NCBI GenBank assembly: GCA_015060695.1 | Contig: SUYA01000004.1 | Location: 1 to 64,000 of the forward strand | Source of the DNA: Mediterranea massiliensis | GTDB lineage: Bacteria > Bacteroidota > Bacteroidia > Bacteroidales > Bacteroidaceae | Length of the DNA: 64,000 nucleotides | Reading direction: 5' to 3' | Shown: positions 7,671-17,346 of the stretch, in pieces | Layout: every line of letters begins with the position of its first letter | How positions within the stretch are numbered: position 1 is the first letter of the stretch | The notes under the pieces: generated by a model | Told to the model about the DNA's origin: nothing | Databases searched by the model: none | What the model saw: the letters and a program-made list of their open reading frames with translations, nothing else | Made by a program: the position numbers and the translations under genes

Positions 7671-8123
7671 TTAGAATTTATGAAAACGTTTGATGGCCGA
7701 AGTGATAACTCCCCACACCATGAAATCGTTATCTTCTGTCACTTTGATTGGGTTGTATTTTTTGTTGGCAGGGATTAACCAGGCACAGTTGTTGGCCTCA
7801 TCTAGTTTGAATTGCTTCAAAGTGAACTCTCCATCAATGAAAGCGGCTACATAATCACCGTTTTGGGCTTCAAGAGATTTGTCGATAATCACCAAATCAC
7901 CGTCCGAAATACCTATGTCGCTTAATGAATCCCCAAAAACTTTAGCGTAGAATGTAGTTTCAGAATGTCGAATCAATGTCTTGTTCAAGTCAATGGACTC
8001 TGTCAAATAATCTTGGGCAGGACTGGGAAAACCAGCCTTGATACCACCATCCACATACGGAAGGTTTAGTTCTGATATTATGTCAGCAGAGTAAATATGT
8101 AGTTTTACTTCATCTTCTTTCAT
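7671..8123 (-). CDS. umuD: UmuD-like S24 peptidase, Pol V accessory protein
   Basis: A 150-residue LexA/UmuD-type protein. The self-cleavage site is Ala30-Gly31 in KAGFPSPAQDY, closely matching the CGFPSPA site of E. coli UmuD with Ala instead of Cys. The catalytic serine is Ser66 in FGDSLSD and the lysine is Lys103 in EFTLKQF. Known members are cleaved with help from RecA filaments and then join UmuC. It is first in the operon with umuC. The -7 element ends 5 bp before the ATG, so the transcript may be leaderless. I do not see a LexA-type box. Confidence 0.92.
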   Translation of the reverse strand: MKEDEVKLHIYSADIISELNLPYVDGGIKAGFPSPAQDYLTESIDLNKTLIRHSETTFYAKVFGDSLSDIGISDGDLVIIDKSLEAQNGDYVAAFIDGEFTLKQFKLDEANNCAWLIPANKKYNPIKVTEDNDFMVWGVITSAIKRFHKF

Positions 8124-8128
8124 GGCTA

Positions 8129-8136
8129 CAAAGATA
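8129..8136 (-). promoter_or_regulatory. -7 element of the umuDC operon
   Basis: Minus-strand TATCTTTG, five bases upstream of the umuD ATG. There is no alternative methionine early in the protein, so a leaderless or nearly leaderless message is the simplest reading. The gap 8137-8272 shows no other element. Confidence 0.55.
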
Positions 8137-8261
8137 GTATAAGTTTGGGAGTTTTGAGGGCGAATGGTATCAATATTAACGTGTATTTTACCTACTTAAA
8201 TTCTACTTGCAAATTCAGTTGAATTCTAATTTCGAAATTTCCACACAAAGCAAGAAAGTGA

Positions 8262-8306
8262 TATAAAAAAGAAAATCCTCAATAATCAAACGATTATCAA
8301 GGATTT
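8262..8306 (-). terminator. Terminator after tRNA-His
   Basis: A 15 bp stem at 8273-8306 (AAATCCTTGATAATC pairing with GATTATTGAGGATTT, two G-U pairs, 4-base loop), followed on the minus strand by a T-rich tract with TTTTTT. It starts 5 bp after the tRNA gene. Confidence 0.85.
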
Positions 8307-8311
8307 CTTTG

Positions 8312-8386
8312 GGTGACTAGTGGGATTCGAACCCACGACATTCAGAACCACAATCTGACGCTCTAACCGACTGAACTATAGTCACC
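8312..8386 (-). tRNA. tRNA-His (anticodon GTG)
   Basis: On the minus strand the sequence folds as a cloverleaf. The acceptor stem is GTGACTA with TAGTCAC, with the extra 5' G that histidine tRNAs carry, opposite C73. The anticodon stem TCAGA/TCTGA holds the loop TTGTGGT, giving anticodon GTG. The T arm contains GGTTCGAATCC. CCA is not encoded in full. Confidence 0.95.
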
Positions 8387-8414
8387 ATGTTAGTGCATTT
8401 CCTTAAATGCGGTG

Positions 8415-8445
8415 CAAAGATAGGTATTAATTTTAATATGACAAG
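8415..8445 (-). promoter_or_regulatory. Promoter of tRNA-His
   Basis: Minus-strand CTTG (8442-8445), a 19 bp spacer, then TATCTTTG (8415-8422). Both spacing and sequence fit the Bacteroides consensus. Transcription would start about 20 bp before the mature tRNA. Confidence 0.7.
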
Positions 8446-8476
8446 CGTTTTGCTTACTTTTTTCAGAAAATATCTT

Positions 8477-9613
8477 TTATTTCTTTCTTTCGCTGATGCC
8501 AATGTTGTGCTGTTGTAGCAGTAATCGACTGTTTTTCCCAAATGTATTGAGCTTGCTACGAGCTTCTTGAGTCAATGGGGGAATGGAATCAGAGAGGGGG
8601 ATAACTCGAAAGTTCTTTTCTTGAGTCAGTGTGGGGCGTGCTATCCAAACCAATGAGTAATGACAATCGACTAAGCGACATATAGGTGTCAGCAGTGATT
8701 CAATTTCTGGAGCGTAAGAGTAATTGATGAAAGGAGGAGGTATTAGTTGGGGGAGTGGTGACTTTTCTAATGTCAGCGATAGCATCAAACCTCCATCGGT
8801 GTGTGGCGCACTCATGTTTGAGATGAAGTTTCCTAATGAGTAGGCTACTAAGTGTTGTTGACATCCTTCGTGGAGCACTTCAATGGGTTGTATGACATGC
8901 GGATGGGCACCAATGATGTGTGTAACCCCTTGTGCCAATAACCAGTTGGCTAAATCACGTTGCTCGCGGTTGGGTAATCGTTGGTATTCGTTGCCCCAGT
9001 GCATACAGGCAATAATGGCATCGGGCCTTTTAGATTTGGCTTGAGAAATGTCTCGACTAATTTGTTCACGGTCGATGTAATTAACTATGTTTGGTGTAGC
9101 AGGTTTTAGTCCGTTGGTGCCGTAGGTGTAGTTGAGCAAAGCAATTCTAAACCCTTTTTTTTCGATGAGAAGAGGGTATCGTTTTTCTCTTTCTTTTGAG
9201 TTTATGTAGGTTCCTACACAAGGTATTTGAAGAGAATCGAGTATAGAGATGGTGCGTTCTAAACCTTTGCGTCCTCTATCTAAGCAGTGGTTATTGGCTG
9301 TCAACAATAAGTCGAAGCCGGCTTCTTGGATGGCATGGAGATATTCATCGGGTGCGCTGAAAGCTGGATAGCCACGATAAGGTGGGCCACCAAGTGTTAC
9401 TTCTAAGTTTCCAAAGGCTATATCGGCTTCTGATATCTGTTTCTTGACCTCGGCAAAACAGTCGGAATAGTCGTAACCGTCTGCGGTACGTGCCGATTTG
9501 ATTTGGGCATCGTGTTGCATTAGGTCGCCTACAAATAATAGCGTAATCCTCTCTTGTGCAGAGAGGGTTACGCTATACCAAATTGCAATTAATATGCAAC
9601 AAATGTGTTTCAT
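8477..9613 (-). CDS. CapA-family metallophosphoesterase-like protein
   Basis: A 378-residue exported protein with a signal peptide ([20 protein letters not shown]). The sequence [11 protein letters not shown] at about 24-34, then [20 protein letters not shown], and WGNEY and GAHPHVIQP later are the metal-binding motifs of the CapA/PGA_cap family. Family members act in poly-gamma-glutamate capsule formation, but many Bacteroides copies have no known role. The frame stays open upstream to 9712, but the ATG at 9613 gives the signal peptide and overlaps the folD stop codon (ATGA), so translation is probably coupled. It is the last gene of ffh-folD-capA. Confidence 0.85.
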   Translation of the reverse strand: MKHICCILIAIWYSVTLSAQERITLLFVGDLMQHDAQIKSARTADGYDYSDCFAEVKKQISEADIAFGNLEVTLGGPPYRGYPAFSAPDEYLHAIQEAGFDLLLTANNHCLDRGRKGLERTISILDSLQIPCVGTYINSKEREKRYPLLIEKKGFRIALLNYTYGTNGLKPATPNIVNYIDREQISRDISQAKSKRPDAIIACMHWGNEYQRLPNREQRDLANWLLAQGVTHIIGAHPHVIQPIEVLHEGCQQHLVAYSLGNFISNMSAPHTDGGLMLSLTLEKSPLPQLIPPPFINYSYAPEIESLLTPICRLVDCHYSLVWIARPTLTQEKNFRVIPLSDSIPPLTQEARSKLNTFGKNSRLLLQQHNIGISERKK

Positions 9614-10491
9614 TGATAGATGGCTTTCTTGCCGGCAAGCAACGTGTTCTTCATCAACGAGACAATTGTCATGGGACCTACGCCGCCGGGAACCGGGGTG
9701 ATGTAGGAGCATTTAGGTGCTACTTCGTCGAACTTTACATCACCGGTGAGTTTGAATCCGGATTTCTTGTTGGCATCTGGTACACGGGTAGTACCTACAT
9801 CAATGATAACGGCACCTTCCTTTACCATATCGGCTTTTACAAAGTTGGGTTGGCCAAGGGCGGCAATGATAATGTCTGCTTCTTGACACTCTTTCACTAA
9901 ATCACGACTACGGCTGTGACATACGGTGACGGTTGCATCTCCCGGATAGGCCTTCTGCATCATGAGGGTAGCCATAGGTTTGCCTACAATGTTGCTTCTA
10001 CCTAATACCACGCACTTCTTTCCTTGTGTCTCGATGTTGTAACGCTTCAGTAGTTCCAAGATGCCATTCGGAGTGGCCGATACGTAGCAGGGCAGCCCGA
10101 TAGACATACGTCCCACGTTGATGGGATGAAAACCGTCCACGTCTTTGCGATAGTCAATAGTTTCAATGACTTTCTGTTCAGAGATGTGTTTTGGAAGTGG
10201 GAGTTGCACAATGAAACCGTCCACGTCGGCATCGTTGTTTAGTTCTACTACCTTTGCCAAAAGTTCTTCTTCGGTAACATCGGCTTCGTATCTAATCAAG
10301 GTTGATTTGAAACCGCATACTTCGCAAGCCTTTACTTTGGCGGCTACATAAGTTTCGCTACCTCCATCGTGTCCTACAAGGATAGCTGCTAGGTGAGGAC
10401 GTTTACCGCCGTTGGCTACAATTTCGGCTACTTCGGCGGCGATTTCCTGTTTCACCTGTTCTGATATCGCTTTTCCATCAATCAGTTGCAT
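9610..10491 (-). CDS. folD: Methylenetetrahydrofolate dehydrogenase/cyclohydrolase FolD
   Basis: A 293-residue cytoplasmic enzyme that interconverts 5,10-methylene-, methenyl- and 10-formyl-tetrahydrofolate using NADP. The [10 protein letters not shown] block at about 48-57 holds the catalytic Tyr and Lys. The signatures GFIVQLPLP at about 93-101 and [11 protein letters not shown] at about 162-172 bind substrate and cofactor, and the C-terminal [11 protein letters not shown] is fully conserved. Length is usual. It starts 19 bp after the ffh stop codon and its stop overlaps the capA start. Confidence 0.96.
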   Translation of the reverse strand: MQLIDGKAISEQVKQEIAAEVAEIVANGGKRPHLAAILVGHDGGSETYVAAKVKACEVCGFKSTLIRYEADVTEEELLAKVVELNNDADVDGFIVQLPLPKHISEQKVIETIDYRKDVDGFHPINVGRMSIGLPCYVSATPNGILELLKRYNIETQGKKCVVLGRSNIVGKPMATLMMQKAYPGDATVTVCHSRSRDLVKECQEADIIIAALGQPNFVKADMVKEGAVIIDVGTTRVPDANKKSGFKLTGDVKFDEVAPKCSYITPVPGGVGPMTIVSLMKNTLLAGKKAIYQ

Positions 10492-10510
10492 ATATAATAA
10501 TGTGTAAAAG

Positions 10511-11845
10511 TTATCGTTTCATTTTAGGCATACCCGGCATCATCATCTTACCCATCTTGCTACCGGTTACCATCTTCATCATCTTGCGGGTTTGGTCGAA
10601 CTGTTTGATAAGTCGGTTTACTTCTTGGATATTTGTACCGCTTCCTTTTGCAATGCGTTGACGGCGACTTCCGTTCAGTAGTTCGGGATTAGTACGTTCC
10701 TTTGGAGTCATGGAATTGATGATGGCTTCGATGCTCTTGAAGGCATTGTCATCAATATCAATATCTTTGAGAGCCTTACCAACACCGGGAATCATAGAGG
10801 CCAAGTCTTTCAGATTACCCATCTTCTTGATTTGTTGAATCTGTGCCATGAAGTCGTTGAAGTCAAACTGATTTCGTTGAATCTTCTTTTGAAGACGTTT
10901 GGCTTCTTCTTCGTCGAACTGTTCTTGAGCACGCTCTACCAACGATACGATGTCACCCATACCAAGGATACGGTCGGCCATGCGAGAGGGGTGGAATTGG
11001 TCGATGGCTTCAAGTTTTTCGCCGGTACCTACAAATTTAATGGGTTTGTTTACAACCGAACGGATGGAAAGTGCAGCACCACCACGAGTATCACCGTCGA
11101 GTTTGGTTAGTACCACACCATTGAAGTCTAGTCGTTCGTTGAACTCCTTGGCTGTATTTACCGCATCTTGACCGGTCATGGCATCGACAACAAAAAGGAT
11201 TTCGTCGGGATTGATGGCATTTTTGATGGCAGCAATTTCGTTCATCATTTGCTCATCGACGGCCAAACGACCGGCAGTATCGACGATGACAAGGTCGTGT
11301 CCTTTAGCTTTAGCTTCTTGAATTGCGTTCAAGGCAATCTGTACAGGGTCTTTGCTATCTGGTTCGCTGTACATGGGCACGTTGATCTGTTCGGCTAAAA
11401 CACGTAACTGTTCGATAGCGGCGGGGCGATAAACGTCGCAAGCTACCAACAAAGGACGGCGATTTTTCTTAGATTTCAGCATGCGTGCCAACTTGCCAGA
11501 GAAGGTAGTCTTACCTGAACCTTGTAAGCCAGACATTAGGATGACGGCCGGTTTGCCGTTCAAGTTGATTTCTGCCGTTTCGCCACCCATTAATTGGGTA
11601 AGTTCATCGTGTACGATTTTTACCATCAACTGACTGGGTTTTACGGCTGTAAGTACATTTTGTCCCAAGGCTTTAGCTTTTACAGTATCGGTAAAAGTCT
11701 TGGCTACCTTATAGTTTACGTCGGCATCTAACAGTGCTTTACGTACGTCTTTCAGCGTTTCGGCTACATTTATTTCGGTGATTTTCCCTTCACCTTTTAG
11801 GATTTTAAATGACCGTTCAAGTCTTTCACTAAGATTATCGAACAT
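10511..11845 (-). CDS. ffh: Signal recognition particle protein Ffh
   Basis: A 444-residue GTPase that binds signal sequences on ribosomes together with 4.5S RNA. Residues 1-85 are the N domain. The G1 motif [15 protein letters not shown] is at about 107-121, DTAGR at about 190-194, and [13 protein letters not shown] at about 247-259. The C-terminal M domain ends in a methionine-rich tail ([20 protein letters not shown]). Length is typical. It is the first gene of the ffh-folD-capA operon and follows rho by 79 bp that include a weak AT-rich hairpin (GCGCAATATT / AATATGCGC). Confidence 0.97.
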   Translation of the reverse strand: MFDNLSERLERSFKILKGEGKITEINVAETLKDVRKALLDADVNYKVAKTFTDTVKAKALGQNVLTAVKPSQLMVKIVHDELTQLMGGETAEINLNGKPAVILMSGLQGSGKTTFSGKLARMLKSKKNRRPLLVACDVYRPAAIEQLRVLAEQINVPMYSEPDSKDPVQIALNAIQEAKAKGHDLVIVDTAGRLAVDEQMMNEIAAIKNAINPDEILFVVDAMTGQDAVNTAKEFNERLDFNGVVLTKLDGDTRGGAALSIRSVVNKPIKFVGTGEKLEAIDQFHPSRMADRILGMGDIVSLVERAQEQFDEEEAKRLQKKIQRNQFDFNDFMAQIQQIKKMGNLKDLASMIPGVGKALKDIDIDDNAFKSIEAIINSMTPKERTNPELLNGSRRQRIAKGSGTNIQEVNRLIKQFDQTRKMMKMVTGSKMGKMMMPGMPKMKR

Positions 11846-11924
11846 GGAAATTATGGTTTTATTTTATACTTTACATTGTTTAGGCGCAATATTTAAAATA
11901 TGCGCATGGAAATTTTCTTTTTTC

Positions 11925-13883
11925 TTATCCGTTCATACTCATTAGAAACTCGTCATTGTCTTTGGTCTTTTCCAATCGGTCTTTGACAAACTCCATAGCT
12001 TCTAACGGGGTCATATCGGCTAAATATTTGCGTAGGATCCACATGCGGTCAAGTGTTGTCTTGTCTTGCAATAGGTCGTCACGGCGTGTGCTGGATGCAA
12101 TGATGTTGACAGCCGGGAAAATACGTTTGTTAGAGAGGTTGCGGTCGAGCTGTAACTCCATGTTACCGGTACCTTTGAATTCTTCGAAGATTACTTCGTC
12201 CATTTTGGATCCGGTATCAATCAGTGCTGTTGCTAAAATGGTTAATGAACCACCGCCTTCAATGTTACGTGCAGCTCCGAAGAAACGTTTGGGTTTGTGT
12301 AGGGCGTTAGCATCTACACCACCGGAAAGTACCTTGCCGGAGGCAGGTGAGACGGTGTTGTAGGCGCGTGCCAAACGGGTGATGGAGTCGAGGAAGATGA
12401 CTACATCGTGGCCACATTCTACCATACGTTTGGCTTTTTCCAAAACAATGCCGGCTATTTTGACGTGGCGTTCAGCGGGCTCGTCGAAGGTTGAGGCAAT
12501 TACTTCCGCATTGACGGTGCGTGCCATGTCTGTTACTTCTTCGGGACGTTCATCGATGAGAAGCATAATCATATATACTTCCGGATGATTGGCTGCTATG
12601 GCGTTAGCTATGTCTTTCATTAAAATGGTTTTACCCGTCTTGGGTTGTGCTACGATGAGGGCACGTTGACCTTTTCCGATGGGGGCGAACAAATCGACTA
12701 CACGAGCTGATAAGGAGTCGGTATAGCCGCCTTTGCATAGCTTGAATTTTTCGTCAGGGAATAGCGGTGTAAGGTGTTCGAAGGGAACACGGTCGCGGAT
12801 AAAAGCCGGATCGCGTCCGTTGATTTTCGATATTTTTATCAACGGGAAATATTTCTCTCCTTCTTTGGGAGGACGGATGGTACCTTCTACAACATCGCCT
12901 GTCTTTAATCCGAATAGTTTGATTTGTGAAGCCGATACATAGATGTCGTCGGGTGAAGAGAGGTAGTTGTAGTCGGATGAACGGAGGAATCCATAACCAT
13001 CTTGCATAATTTCCAATACACCAATGCCAGCCAAGATGTCATCGAAGTCGTATTGTTTTTCGCGTTCAACGGGGGTAGGAACTTCGTTTTCGGTATTTTC
13101 GGATATGGTTTTCTTGACTTCTGGTTGTGGGTTTTCTACCAGCTTGTTAGCCTCTTTGATTCGTGCCCGTTTTCGAGATGTTTTTTGTTCATCCTTTTTA
13201 GGCTCTTCTACCTTGGTTGCTTCAAACTTGCCTAAAAGTTCAATTGGAAGTTGAACTTCTTCGGTGGGCAAATCTTCGATAGGGATAAAATCGTCTTCTA
13301 TTTTCGGCAGACTGATTGTCTCTTCATTAGTAATGGTTTGGGAAGTTCCCTCTTGACTTTCCTCTTGAGCCTGTACATTCTCTGTGGTAACGGTTTCGAG
13401 AGCAGTAACTTCTGCTTGTTGAACATTTTTGCGAGGGCGTCCTCTCCGTTTAGCCGGTTGTGTAGTTGCTTCTTCTTTGGGGAGTTCTGTTTGGTTTTCT
13501 TTCTTAGGCTTTTCAGTAACGACCTCTGGAGTCACTACTTTTTCCTCTTGGGGTGCAATCGTATTTTCTTCTGTTTTTGGAGAAGTAGCTTCGGTTACTT
13601 TTACTTTCTTTTCCTTTTCATTGGGATTATTGGGAAGTGCCTTTTCTGATGTATTTTCTATTTTTGCACTGATGCGAGTACGTTTTTGCTTTTCGGCTCT
13701 ACGTTCTTCTTTTTGTTTGTCGGCTGCTACTTTTTTCGTGGCTCCTTGAATGGCTTGTTCGTCCAGAATTCTGTAAACCAAGTCTTCTTTTTTGAAAGAA
13801 TCCACTTTGGTTATGCCTAATTCAGAGGCAATAGTTTGCAATTCCGACAGTTCTTTGTCGTTTAATTGAATGATGTTATACAT
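11925..13883 (-). CDS. rho: Transcription termination factor Rho with large disordered insertion
   Basis: A 652-residue protein; E. coli Rho has 419. Residues about 4-42 are the Rho N-terminal SAP-like helix bundle. Residues about 45-275 are a low-complexity stretch rich in Lys, Glu, Thr and Pro with an AT-hook-like KRRGRPRKN at about 140-148. The RNA-binding domain starts near [15 protein letters not shown] at about 278, and the Walker A motif PKTGKT is near 415. In B. thetaiotaomicron the matching disordered region is reported to drive phase separation and gut fitness. An upstream in-frame start at 13937 coincides with the -7 element, so I chose the ATG at 13883. Confidence 0.95.
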   Translation of the reverse strand: MYNIIQLNDKELSELQTIASELGITKVDSFKKEDLVYRILDEQAIQGATKKVAADKQKEERRAEKQKRTRISAKIENTSEKALPNNPNEKEKKVKVTEATSPKTEENTIAPQEEKVVTPEVVTEKPKKENQTELPKEEATTQPAKRRGRPRKNVQQAEVTALETVTTENVQAQEESQEGTSQTITNEETISLPKIEDDFIPIEDLPTEEVQLPIELLGKFEATKVEEPKKDEQKTSRKRARIKEANKLVENPQPEVKKTISENTENEVPTPVEREKQYDFDDILAGIGVLEIMQDGYGFLRSSDYNYLSSPDDIYVSASQIKLFGLKTGDVVEGTIRPPKEGEKYFPLIKISKINGRDPAFIRDRVPFEHLTPLFPDEKFKLCKGGYTDSLSARVVDLFAPIGKGQRALIVAQPKTGKTILMKDIANAIAANHPEVYMIMLLIDERPEEVTDMARTVNAEVIASTFDEPAERHVKIAGIVLEKAKRMVECGHDVVIFLDSITRLARAYNTVSPASGKVLSGGVDANALHKPKRFFGAARNIEGGGSLTILATALIDTGSKMDEVIFEEFKGTGNMELQLDRNLSNKRIFPAVNIIASSTRRDDLLQDKTTLDRMWILRKYLADMTPLEAMEFVKDRLEKTKDNDEFLMSMNG

Positions 13884-13936
13884 GCTAAATATGTAAAATG
13901 ATTGTTTTTGTAGTAATGGAGAGTAATTAAACGGCA

Positions 13937-13944
13937 CAAAGGTA
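13937..13944 (-). promoter_or_regulatory. -7 element of rho
   Basis: Minus-strand TACCTTTG, 53 bp before the chosen ATG. A TTTA 19 bp further upstream (13964-13967) is a weak -33 match. The leader of about 45 bases leaves room for the autoregulation known for rho in other bacteria, but no structure is evident. Confidence 0.55.
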
Positions 13945-13997
13945 ATAATATTTTTTATTTTGCTAAATATTTCTTCCTTTTTTTAGCTTAAAAACTC

Positions 13998-14005
13998 TAT
14001 CTTTG
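13998..14005 (+). promoter_or_regulatory. -7 element of the EFR1-type ferredoxin gene
   Basis: TATCTTTG, 31 bp before the ATG at 14037. No convincing -33 element. Confidence 0.6.
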
Positions 14006-14036
14006 CTGAAAATAATATGATGATTATATAATATTT

Positions 14037-14870
14037 ATGGATATAGCAGAAGTACATTTGATTACATTTTCACCGACTCATACTTCTAAACGAGTAGGAG
14101 ACGCTATTGTTCGAGGTATCGGTATAAAAAAAGTTGTGAATGTCGATTTAACCTTGGGTGGAAGAGAGGAATGTAAAGTGCCTAGTGAAGCATTGGCGGT
14201 GGTAGTAGTGCCAGTGTATGGAGGTAAGGTTGCTCCTTTGGCACTGAAGCGGTTAGAAAATATTCAATCGGAGGGTGTACCTACGATAGTGGTAGTAGTA
14301 TATGGTAACAGAGCTTATGAGCAGGCATTGATACAGCTTAATGCATTTGTCGAAGAGCGTGGATTTAAAGTAATAGCTGCCGGTACGTTTATTGGTGAAC
14401 ATTCTTATAATACGGAGAGATATCCCATAGCTACCGGTCGTCCTGATGCAGAAGATTTGGTTTTTGCCGAAGAGTTTGGAGCAAAGGTGATGGAGAAAGT
14501 GGGTAATGCTGTCGATGAATCTCGTTTATATGGTGTAGATGTACGGCGGATTCAACGGCCGTCGCAACCTATCTTCCCGATGTTACGTTTTATCTATACT
14601 TTGGCGAAGTGGCGTAAACAGGGAATGATTACTCCGAAAGTACCTCAAGTAGATGCTACTCTTTGTAACCATTGTGGGCATTGTGCGGCGCATTGTCCTT
14701 CGGGTGCCATTGTCGAAGGGGATGAATGTGAAACCATTGTCGGAAAATGCATCAAATGTTGTGCTTGTGTTAAAGAATGTCCACAGAAAGCACGTACTTT
14801 CGACACACCCTATGCCCCTTTGATTTCGGCGAATTTCAAGAAAAGAAAGCAGAATAAAACTATTCTTTAA
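14037..14870 (+). CDS. EFR1-family flavodoxin-ferredoxin fusion protein
   Basis: A 277-residue cytoplasmic protein. Residues 1-170 resemble a flavodoxin fold ([16 protein letters not shown] at the start binds the flavin phosphate in this family). Two 4Fe-4S motifs follow: [12 protein letters not shown] near 210 and [12 protein letters not shown] near 238, a 2[4Fe-4S] ferredoxin arrangement with an extra Cys in the second. EFR1 proteins are common in anaerobes and probably carry electrons, but partners are unknown. The 3' end overlaps that of the convergent tilS by 11 bp. Confidence 0.88.
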   Translation: MDIAEVHLITFSPTHTSKRVGDAIVRGIGIKKVVNVDLTLGGREECKVPSEALAVVVVPVYGGKVAPLALKRLENIQSEGVPTIVVVVYGNRAYEQALIQLNAFVEERGFKVIAAGTFIGEHSYNTERYPIATGRPDAEDLVFAEEFGAKVMEKVGNAVDESRLYGVDVRRIQRPSQPIFPMLRFIYTLAKWRKQGMITPKVPQVDATLCNHCGHCAAHCPSGAIVEGDECETIVGKCIKCCACVKECPQKARTFDTPYAPLISANFKKRKQNKTIL

Positions 14871-16131
14871 TGCTGATTATTAAGGCTGTTTTTGATTGAT
14901 TATCAATGCGGAAGCGATTATCGGTGCGTTCGCCTATCAACCAAACGATATCGTTTCCGCTACATACTACCCATACTTGTTTTTTTTGAAATAATGAAAA
15001 TTTGCAATCGGTTAGGTAGTCACTCACTTTCTTTCGTCCTTTCATGCCGAAGGGGATGAACCAATCTCCCGTTTGCCAGCGGCGTACGCTAAGTGGTGCT
15101 TTCAGTTTGTCAACATCTATGCATGCCACTGATTTGTTGCGGGGTATTACAAAAGAGTCATCTATGGCTACTTTTTTTATTTCTAAAATAGGAGAAATAT
15201 TTTTTTCGGGTAGGGAAAAAATAAGTTGTTTCCTATCTTTCACTATCTGCCATTTACTGCTGTAAAATCTTTTTCCCGATTGACCTTGCAAACTTTTGAA
15301 AATATCGTCTATTTGTGCGGCATTGAACCCCATTGGGTGAAGTATCTCGAAAAGTAAAAGTTGTGGTACCGGTTCTTTCAGTAAGTTGTCAATGTTGATT
15401 CCTTCGGGGGTGAGTACTCTTTTTTTTCCTTCGTCAATACTTATTTCATATAAAGTAGCCGTATCGTTTAGATATTGGGCTGTGTTTAGTAGTGTATCTT
15501 TGATGGAAGGGTTTATTTCTTGCATCAATGGTAATAGTTGAAGACGTATTTTGTTGCGAGTATATTCATCTTGAAGGTTGGTACTGTCCGTTACATAGGG
15601 TTGACCTATATGTTCAAGGAAATCTGTAATTTCTTTGCGGCTTAGGCAAAGCAAGGGACGTACAATGTGTCCGTTTTTGGGGCGTATACCTCGTAAACCT
15701 TGTATGCCACTGCCTCTTAATAGGTTAAGTAACATAGTTTCAACACTATCGTCTTGGTGATGTGCTACGGCAATTACGGCCGATAGGCTTTCTTTGCGCA
15801 ACTCTTCAAACCACTGATAGCGCAACTCGCGCGCAGCCATCTCAATGGAAATATGTTTTTCTGAAGCTATCTGTCGAGTGTCGAAATGGCGGACGTGTAG
15901 CTTGATTCCTTTTGCTAAACACAACTCTCTGACAAATAATTCGTCTCTGTCTGATTCGGCACCACGCAGGTGAAAGTTACAATGAGCAGCTTCACAAATA
16001 TAACCGTTATCTATCAATAAATGTAACAAGGCCACTGAGTCGGCTCCGCCGCTCAGTGCTACGACCACCTTTTCCTTTACACTGAAAAGGTGGTGCTGCT
16101 TAATATATTGTATTACTTTTTGTCTTATCAT
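14860..16131 (-). CDS. tilS: tRNA(Ile)-lysidine synthetase
   Basis: A 423-residue enzyme that uses ATP to attach lysine to the wobble cytidine of tRNA-Ile (CAU), so it reads AUA. The PP-loop [15 protein letters not shown] is at about 26-40 and the [16 protein letters not shown] block at about 49-64. The central linker and a C-terminal TilS domain ([25 protein letters not shown]) follow. Length fits the family. It is divergent from the Wzz-like gene with closely packed promoters, and converges with the EFR1 gene. Confidence 0.95.
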   Translation of the reverse strand: MIRQKVIQYIKQHHLFSVKEKVVVALSGGADSVALLHLLIDNGYICEAAHCNFHLRGAESDRDELFVRELCLAKGIKLHVRHFDTRQIASEKHISIEMAARELRYQWFEELRKESLSAVIAVAHHQDDSVETMLLNLLRGSGIQGLRGIRPKNGHIVRPLLCLSRKEITDFLEHIGQPYVTDSTNLQDEYTRNKIRLQLLPLMQEINPSIKDTLLNTAQYLNDTATLYEISIDEGKKRVLTPEGINIDNLLKEPVPQLLLFEILHPMGFNAAQIDDIFKSLQGQSGKRFYSSKWQIVKDRKQLIFSLPEKNISPILEIKKVAIDDSFVIPRNKSVACIDVDKLKAPLSVRRWQTGDWFIPFGMKGRKKVSDYLTDCKFSLFQKKQVWVVCSGNDIVWLIGERTDNRFRIDNQSKTALIISIKE

Positions 16132-16147
16132 ATCTGCTTTTGCCGTA

Positions 16148-16155
16148 CAAAGATA
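16148..16155 (-). promoter_or_regulatory. -7 element of tilS
   Basis: Minus-strand TATCTTTG, 16 bp before the tilS ATG; faces the Wzz gene element with 22 bp between. Confidence 0.65.
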
Positions 16156-16177
16156 CGAATATTCAAAAAAGAATAAC

Positions 16178-16185
16178 TATATTTG
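16178..16185 (+). promoter_or_regulatory. -7 element of the Wzz-like gene
   Basis: TATATTTG, 30 bp before the ATG at 16216. It overlaps a possible TTG start at 16183, which makes that longer frame unlikely. Confidence 0.6.
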
Positions 16186-16215
16186 CCCTCGATTTTGAAA
16201 ATTCATCAGAAACCT

Positions 16216-17346
16216 ATGGTAGAGAATGTAAAAGAAAATGGCATACCTGCTCAGCAAATGGAGGAGGAAATTGATTTGTTGGAATTGGCTCACAAAGTGT
16301 GGGATGAGCGAAAATTGGTATTGAAAGTATGTGGCATTGCCACCGTTATCGGATTGGTTGTGGCTTTCAGTATCCCCAAAGAATATGCATCAACCATTTT
16401 GATTGCACCTGAAAGTAGTGCAGGAAAGTCGGGTGGTGGCTTAAGTTCGTTGGCAGCTATGGCCGGTTTCAATATAAGTACCCCAACAGCCGATGCAATC
16501 TATCCTGATTTATATCCGGAGATAGTAAGTTCTATCCCTTTTTTGACTGATTTGTTTAACATACCGGTTATTATGAATGAAGAGGATGCAAAAGCAATGC
16601 CGTTGGCAGAGTATATGCTTGAACATCAACGTGCACCGTGGTGGAATGCCATAATTTCATTTCCTTTCAAGGCTTTGGGATGGGCTATGTCGTTATTTAG
16701 TGATGATGAAAAGAGCGATTTAGAAAAAGAAATAGATACCTTCCGTCTGACACCAGAGGAATCGGGCATAGCTGGTGCCATCAATAACCGTATTGCGGTA
16801 AATATTGATAAAAAAACCAATGTGATAACGCTGACAGTAACCATGCAAGACCCACTAATTGCCGCAACTTTAGCCGATTCAGTAAGAGTGCGTCTGCAAA
16901 AATATGTAACAGAGTATCGCACCAGTAAGGCACGTACCACTCTTGAATTTACCCAAAAATTATATGATGAAACCAAAGCTCAATACAATGAAGCACAAGC
17001 TAAATATGCCGAATTTGCGGATAGAAACCAAAGTTTGAATACACAAAGTGCCCGTATTGAATTGGAGCGTTTGCAAAATGAACAGGGCTTGGCCTATGGC
17101 ACTTATAGTCAGATGGCACAACAACTTCAAGTAGCAAAGGCCAAGGTTGATGAAATTACTCCTGTATATACCATCTTGCAACCGGCATCAGTACCTTTGC
17201 GAGCAACTAAGCCTAGTAAAATGATGATTTTGGTAGGCTTTATCTTCTTAGGAGGAGTAGTAAGTGTGGGATGGATTCTTTTTGTAAAAGACTTCTTGGC
17301 TACTTGGAAAGGAAAAAAAGAAGAGAAAACAGCTATCTCTCACTAA
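16216..17346 (+). CDS. Wzz/chain-length determinant family protein
   Basis: A 376-residue inner membrane protein with a short cytoplasmic N-terminus, a first membrane helix at about 38-55 with IGLVVAFSIPKEYAS just after, a long periplasmic domain with a coiled coil (about 235-310), and a second membrane helix at about 336-358. This two-helix arrangement and the P-x-x-P-motif region (PVYTILQPASVPLRATKPSK) are typical of polysaccharide co-polymerases that set chain length. No capsule or O-antigen genes adjoin it, so its polymer is unknown. Its 3' end overlaps the convergent TolC-like gene by 14 bp. Confidence 0.85.
   Translation: MVENVKENGIPAQQMEEEIDLLELAHKVWDERKLVLKVCGIATVIGLVVAFSIPKEYASTILIAPESSAGKSGGGLSSLAAMAGFNISTPTADAIYPDLYPEIVSSIPFLTDLFNIPVIMNEEDAKAMPLAEYMLEHQRAPWWNAIISFPFKALGWAMSLFSDDEKSDLEKEIDTFRLTPEESGIAGAINNRIAVNIDKKTNVITLTVTMQDPLIAATLADSVRVRLQKYVTEYRTSKARTTLEFTQKLYDETKAQYNEAQAKYAEFADRNQSLNTQSARIELERLQNEQGLAYGTYSQMAQQLQVAKAKVDEITPVYTILQPASVPLRATKPSKMMILVGFIFLGGVVSVGWILFVKDFLATWKGKKEEKTAISH

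Noticed and set aside
13251..13649. 132-codon + strand frame opposite the rho insertion
   Set aside because: Hydrophobic reading of the low-complexity Lys/Glu-rich region on the other strand.
16183..16215. TTG start for the Wzz-like gene
   Set aside because: It overlaps the -7 promoter element; the ATG at 16216 has a normal leader.
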